Positions 16,531-19,940 of a stretch of DNA of 19,940 nt are shown here, piece after piece. The position numbers were made by a program, and so were the translations under genes. Each line of letters begins with the position of its first letter. Position 1 is the first letter of the stretch. The notes below the pieces were generated by a model, which was not told the origin of the DNA, ran no database searches, and worked only from the letters and a program-made list of their open reading frames with translations. Source of the stretch: CAXXIC01 sp964534355 (GTDB lineage Bacteria > Bacteroidota > Bacteroidia > Bacteroidales > UBA7332). Location of the stretch: positions 1 to 19,940 of the forward strand of contig CAZHNZ010000078.1 in NCBI GenBank assembly GCA_964534355.1, read 5' to 3'.

Positions 16531-17139
16531 ATGCTTGTGAAAATTTATCCCGAAAACCCCAATCAACGAGAGATAGATAGGGTAGTGGCCATACTCAGAG
16601 ATGGTGGGCTGATTATTTATCCGACCGATACGGTGTATGCCTTTGGTTGCGATGCGCTGAATGTGCGGGCTGTGGAGCGAATTTGCAAAATCAAAGGTAT
16701 TGATCCCCGAAAAGAGAATCTCTCGATTGTCTGTTTCGATTTGAGCAATATCAGCGAATATGCCAAAGTGGAAAATGCCACATTTAAACTGATGAAGAAA
16801 AACCTGCCGGGGCCATTCACTTTTATTCTGCCGGTAAACTCTAATCTACCCAAAATCTACCGAAACAGAAAGACGGTAGGTATCCGGATTCCCGACAACG
16901 AAATTGCCCGTGAGATTATCCGACAGTTGGGCAACCCGCTTCTGACTACCTCTGTGCACCACGACGACGAGATACTGGAATACATAACCGACCCCGAACT
17001 GATTCACGAACGATACGAAGAGACGGTAGATATCGTTATCGACGGCGGGTATGGTAGCCTGACAGCCTCTACGGTGGTCGATTGCACCGGACCTGACTAT
17101 GAAATTATTCGTCAGGGCAAAGGCGATTTGGCCTATTAA
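16531..17139 (+). CDS. Sua5/YciO/YrdC family protein, YciO-like
   Basis: The 202-residue product has the YrdC fold of enzymes that make threonylcarbamoyl-AMP for the t6A modification of tRNA. Visible motifs are IIYPTDTVYAFGCD (nucleotide/phosphate-binding start), VERICKIKGIDPRKENLSI, LPGPFTFILP, and RKTVGIRIPDN. Compared with the TsaC/Sua5 branch, the later motif is TTSVHHDDEILEY instead of a TSAN-type sequence. The N-terminus (YPENPNQREID) and C-terminus (VDIVIDGGYG...RQGKGDLAY) resemble E. coli YciO from memory. So it is placed in the YciO branch, whose cellular role is less clear than that of TsaC. The Lys of the K-x-R motif is there, but the Arg appears shifted (KGIDPR). It heads an operon with the peptidase gene, 38 bases apart. 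A possible weak promoter (TTTG 16485-16488, TTCATTTC 16507-16514) overlaps the end of the fabI terminator. Confidence 0.88.
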   Translation: MLVKIYPENPNQREIDRVVAILRDGGLIIYPTDTVYAFGCDALNVRAVERICKIKGIDPRKENLSIVCFDLSNISEYAKVENATFKLMKKNLPGPFTFILPVNSNLPKIYRNRKTVGIRIPDNEIAREIIRQLGNPLLTTSVHHDDEILEYITDPELIHERYEETVDIVIDGGYGSLTASTVVDCTGPDYEIIRQGKGDLAY

Positions 17140-17177
17140 TAGTTTACGCAAATTATTTCACATATAATTGCATACCC

Positions 17178-19226
17178 ATGAAACGTATTTTATTTATGAT
17201 AGCAACATCTATTTCACTTTCGGGACAAGCGGCTACTAAAAGAGAGAAGGCTTTACCCGCTACACCTGAGTTTAGTTATTCGGTCGATAAATTTGCCGAT
17301 GTCGAGATATTAAGATACAGAGTGCCCGATTTCGAGGCTTTATCGTTGTCGCAAAAAACGCTGATTTATTATCTGTCCGAAGCTGCATTGATGGGTCGGG
17401 ATATTTTATTTGATCAGAACGGAAAATACAACCTGGCTATTAAGCGTTTGCTGGAGGCAGTTTATGTCAACTACAACGAGAAAAAGGATTGTAAGAATTT
17501 CAGATTACTCGATGAATACATCAAACAGGTTTGGTACAACAATGGCATTCATCAGGATTATTCATCCGATAAAATACAGCCCCTGTTTGCCCGCGAATTT
17601 TTCAAACGACAAGTCATGTTGTTGCCCAAAAATAAGGTTCCGGTGTTGCCCGGTGAGTGCCGGTCAAAATTCATAGCCCGCATATTTCCCATTATGTTTG
17701 ATCCGAAAATTATGCCTAAGCGTGTCAATCAGGCTCAGGGTGAGGATTTGGTTCTGACATCGGCCAACAACTACTACGATGGCGTAACTCAGGCAGAAGC
17801 AGAGGCATTCTACGATAAAATGAAAAACCCGGCCGATCAAACGCCCGTTTCGTATGGTTTGAATAGCCGACTGGTGAAGGAAAACGGAGTCATTACCGAG
17901 AAGGTCTGGAAAGTGGGTGGTGAGTATACTGAGGCTATAGAAAAAATTGTGGCTTTGCTGAAATTAGCTTTGCCGTATGCCGAAAACGAACAGCAAAAGG
18001 CTGTTATTCAGAAATTAATCGATTTTTATTACTCAGGAAACCTGAAGGATTTTGATGATTACGCTGTATTGTGGGTAAAAGATCTGCATTTGACTGTCGA
18101 TTTCGTCAACGGCTTTACGGAGTCTTATGGCGATCCGCTTGGATTGAAGGCGAGCTGGGAATCTATTGTGAATTTCAAAAATGTAGAAGCCACCAAGCGT
18201 ACCCGGATAATCAGCGATAATGCGCAGTGGTTCGAAGATCATTCGCCGGTGGATGCCCGCTTCAAAAAAGAGCAGGTGAAGGGTGTTTCTGCAAAAGTAA
18301 TCACGGTAGCCATGTTGGGTGGAGATTGCTATCCGACTACGCCTATCGGGATAAATCTGCCTAACTCAAACTGGATTCGCCGCGATCATGGTTCGAAATC
18401 GGTAACCATAGAAAATATAACAGAGGCCTACGATAAAGCTGCGCAGGGCAATGGCTTCCTTCAGGAGTTTGTGCCCGATGCGGTGGAGAGAGAGCGACTG
18501 AAAGCCTTTGGTTTGCAGGCCGATAATCTGCATACCGATTTGCACGAATGTCTGGGGCACGGTTCGGGTAAGTTGCTTCCCGGCACTGATCCTGATGCGC
18601 TGAAGGCCTACGGTTCACCCATCGAGGAGGCGCGAGCCGACTTATATGCCTTGTACTTTATGGGCGATGCCAAAACGGTGGAGCTGGGCCTTTTGCCAAA
18701 TGCAGAAGCCTACAAAGCCGAATATTACAAATATATCATGAATGGATATATGACTCAACTGACCCGCATCAAGCCCGGAAAAAATATCGAACAGGCTCAC
18801 ATGCGCAACCGTGCTCTGATTGCCCGGTGGGTCGTAGAGCAGGGGGCTTCGGACAAGGTTGTGGAAGTAATCCATGAGATGGGAAAAACCCAAATCCGCA
18901 TCAACGATTATGTAAAAATGCGGGAATTGATTGGTCGTTTATTGTCTGAAATTCAACGAATAAAATCAGAAGGCGATTACGAAACTGCCCGATTACTGAT
19001 TGAGAAATATGCAGTTAAGGTTGATCCTGATTTGCACAAAGAGGTGCTTGCCCGCTATGCCAAACTGAACATTGCACCCTACAGAGGCTTTGTGAATCCG
19101 GTGATGGTGGTGATTAAGGATAAAGAGGGACAAATTACCGATATCCGTATAGATTACAGAGAGGGTTATGCCGAACAGATGTTGCGGTATGCCCGCAAAT
19201 ATTCAACTTTACCTGTCAGGAACTGA
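17178..19226 (+). CDS. dipeptidyl peptidase III (zinc peptidase family M49)
   Basis: This 682-residue protein has both zinc motifs of family M49: HECLGH at residues 456-461 (two His ligands and the catalytic Glu457) and EEARAD at 483-488, where E484 should be the third ligand. Family M49 removes dipeptides from the N-terminus of short peptides. The length fits the Bacteroides form (about 675 residues) rather than the longer human one, and HECLGH with a cysteine, in place of HELLGH, is the variant known from B. thetaiotaomicron. The N-terminus MKRILFMIATSISLSGQAATKR looks like a cleavable signal peptide, cut after about residue 19, suggesting a periplasmic enzyme; this is by eye. It lies second in an operon, 38 bases after the YciO-like gene and only 5 bases before the alkylation-repair-like gene. 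Confidence 0.95.
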   Translation: MKRILFMIATSISLSGQAATKREKALPATPEFSYSVDKFADVEILRYRVPDFEALSLSQKTLIYYLSEAALMGRDILFDQNGKYNLAIKRLLEAVYVNYNEKKDCKNFRLLDEYIKQVWYNNGIHQDYSSDKIQPLFAREFFKRQVMLLPKNKVPVLPGECRSKFIARIFPIMFDPKIMPKRVNQAQGEDLVLTSANNYYDGVTQAEAEAFYDKMKNPADQTPVSYGLNSRLVKENGVITEKVWKVGGEYTEAIEKIVALLKLALPYAENEQQKAVIQKLIDFYYSGNLKDFDDYAVLWVKDLHLTVDFVNGFTESYGDPLGLKASWESIVNFKNVEATKRTRIISDNAQWFEDHSPVDARFKKEQVKGVSAKVITVAMLGGDCYPTTPIGINLPNSNWIRRDHGSKSVTIENITEAYDKAAQGNGFLQEFVPDAVERERLKAFGLQADNLHTDLHECLGHGSGKLLPGTDPDALKAYGSPIEEARADLYALYFMGDAKTVELGLLPNAEAYKAEYYKYIMNGYMTQLTRIKPGKNIEQAHMRNRALIARWVVEQGASDKVVEVIHEMGKTQIRINDYVKMRELIGRLLSEIQRIKSEGDYETARLLIEKYAVKVDPDLHKEVLARYAKLNIAPYRGFVNPVMVVIKDKEGQITDIRIDYREGYAEQMLRYARKYSTLPVRN

Positions 19227-19231
19227 TTGAT

Positions 19232-19940
19232 ATGAGCAAACACCACCACTGTGCCGGCGAGCCTGAAAGAGCGGATGAGAATCCGCTTTCGCGCCGGGTC
19301 AGAGAGATAAAACAGAAGCTATACCTCTCTATGAATGGAGTGCTCTCTTCGGAATTGAGGGAGAGAGGTATTGATTACAGAGTCAGTTTTGGCGTTAAGT
19401 TACCCATACTTAAGCAGATGGCTCAACAAATGGCCCCTGATGCGATGCTGGCCGATTTGTTGTGGGCAGAAGATATTCGTGAATTAAAAATTCTGGCTAT
19501 TTTGCTGCATCCGCAAGAGAGTTTTACCGCACAAAAAGCACTCAGTTGGATTGAGTCTGTTCGTTTTTCCGAAATCGCCGAATTGCTATCGATGTATCGG
19601 CTGGCAAAGCTGGAAAATCCGGTGCCCGTTATTCTGCATTGCCTGGGTAGCCATACCGATATGCTGGTGTACACCGGATACACTGCTTTGTCGAGGTGGT
19701 TTTCGGCCAAAGATGATTTGTCTGAAAGTGAGCTCAATTTAGTTTTGGATAAAGCTATTTCAAACATTATTGATGATCAGTTGTTTTTATTCAACGGAGC
19801 CATTTTGGCCCTGAAAAAGGTAGGTGCAAAGGATATTGTGTTGGCGCGTTCGATTTTAGACCGTATAGAAACGTTAACATTTATAAATTGTGATAAAAAA
19901 CATCAAATCATTGATGATTTGAAATTCGATTTTGAATATT
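19232..19940 (+). CDS. DNA-alkylation-repair family (HEAT-like) protein, partial at right edge
   Basis: Translated by hand from the ATG at 19232, this frame remains open for 236 codons to the window edge. The product is almost entirely helical, with repeated pairs of amphipathic helices. It contains blocks resembling the AlkD/DNA_alkylation family (PF08713): a FGVKLPILKQMAQQM segment, a WAEDIRELKILAILLHP segment matching the family's typical 'elwes..hE.r.la.lLl' pattern, and later HEAT-like helices (NIIDDQLFLFNGAILALKK). The first 20 residues (SKHHHCAGEPERADENPLS) are charged and not part of the fold. Whether it has glycosylase activity cannot be told; I do not clearly see the Trp/Asp catalytic set of AlkD. 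It begins 5 bases after the peptidase stop and so belongs to the same operon. Family members I recall are about 230-250 residues, so little is probably missing. Confidence 0.7.
   Translation, partial: MSKHHHCAGEPERADENPLSRRVREIKQKLYLSMNGVLSSELRERGIDYRVSFGVKLPILKQMAQQMAPDAMLADLLWAEDIRELKILAILLHPQESFTAQKALSWIESVRFSEIAELLSMYRLAKLENPVPVILHCLGSHTDMLVYTGYTALSRWFSAKDDLSESELNLVLDKAISNIIDDQLFLFNGAILALKKVGAKDIVLARSILDRIETLTFINCDKKHQIIDDLKFDFEY

Noticed and set aside
18361..18618. Minus-strand frames opposite the DPP III zinc-motif region
   Set aside because: They are antisense to the most conserved part of the peptidase and have no promoter or recognisable domain.
1..19940. Mobile elements, CRISPR arrays, defence systems, tRNA or rRNA genes
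   Set aside because: I looked for transposase or integrase motifs, regularly spaced repeats, cloverleaf sequences and rRNA-like stretches on both strands and found none.

Overview
The window looks like a chromosomal segment of a Bacteroidota species, most likely of the order Bacteroidales. The evidence is a fused SecD-SecF protein, A-rich leaders with no Shine-Dalgarno, several promoters of the Bacteroidota form TTTG-N19/20-TAnnTTTG, a HECLGH-type dipeptidyl peptidase III, and the pheT-yebC pair. Gene density is high. I saw no insertion sequence, phage gene, integrase, CRISPR array, tRNA or rRNA. Most genes belong to well-known housekeeping families, and I found no convincing undescribed multi-gene system.

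Layout. At the left edge, on the minus strand, pta (phosphate acetyltransferase) is followed after 14 bases by a cut-off 3-hydroxyacyl-CoA dehydrogenase. A divergent intergenic region (1387-1628) then leads into a plus-strand pair with a 4-base overlap: an extended short-chain dehydrogenase and a membrane PAP2-family enzyme of the Aur1/Ipt1 type. This pair may be a sphingolipid or inositol-lipid module. Next is secDF with its own promoter and terminator. A very clear promoter at 6942-6972 then drives an envelope polysaccharide set: a Wza-like export lipoprotein, a Wzc-like tyrosine kinase/chain-length protein, and a UDP-glucose 6-dehydrogenase that resembles animal UGDH unusually closely. That set ends at a perfect bidirectional terminator (11715-11759).

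On the other side of this terminator, transcribed towards it, are pheT and a YebC/TACO1-family gene (minus strand). A 539-base AT-rich divergent region (15016-15554) carries a minus-strand -7 element for pheT and a strong plus-strand promoter for fabI (enoyl-ACP reductase). fabI ends at a UUCG-capped terminator. The last group is a tight plus-strand operon: a YciO-type member of the Sua5/YrdC family, a probably exported M49 dipeptidyl peptidase III, and a HEAT-like DNA-alkylation-repair-family protein that runs off the right edge.

The genes cover acetyl-CoA/acetate metabolism, membrane lipid synthesis (fabI and possibly SDR-PAP2), protein export (secDF), capsule or exopolysaccharide export and precursor supply, translation (pheT, yebC, YciO-like) and peptide degradation. 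The points most worth a second look are the animal-type UGDH, the SDR-PAP2 pair, and two genes whose longest reading frames begin on top of promoter -7 boxes and so need later starts.
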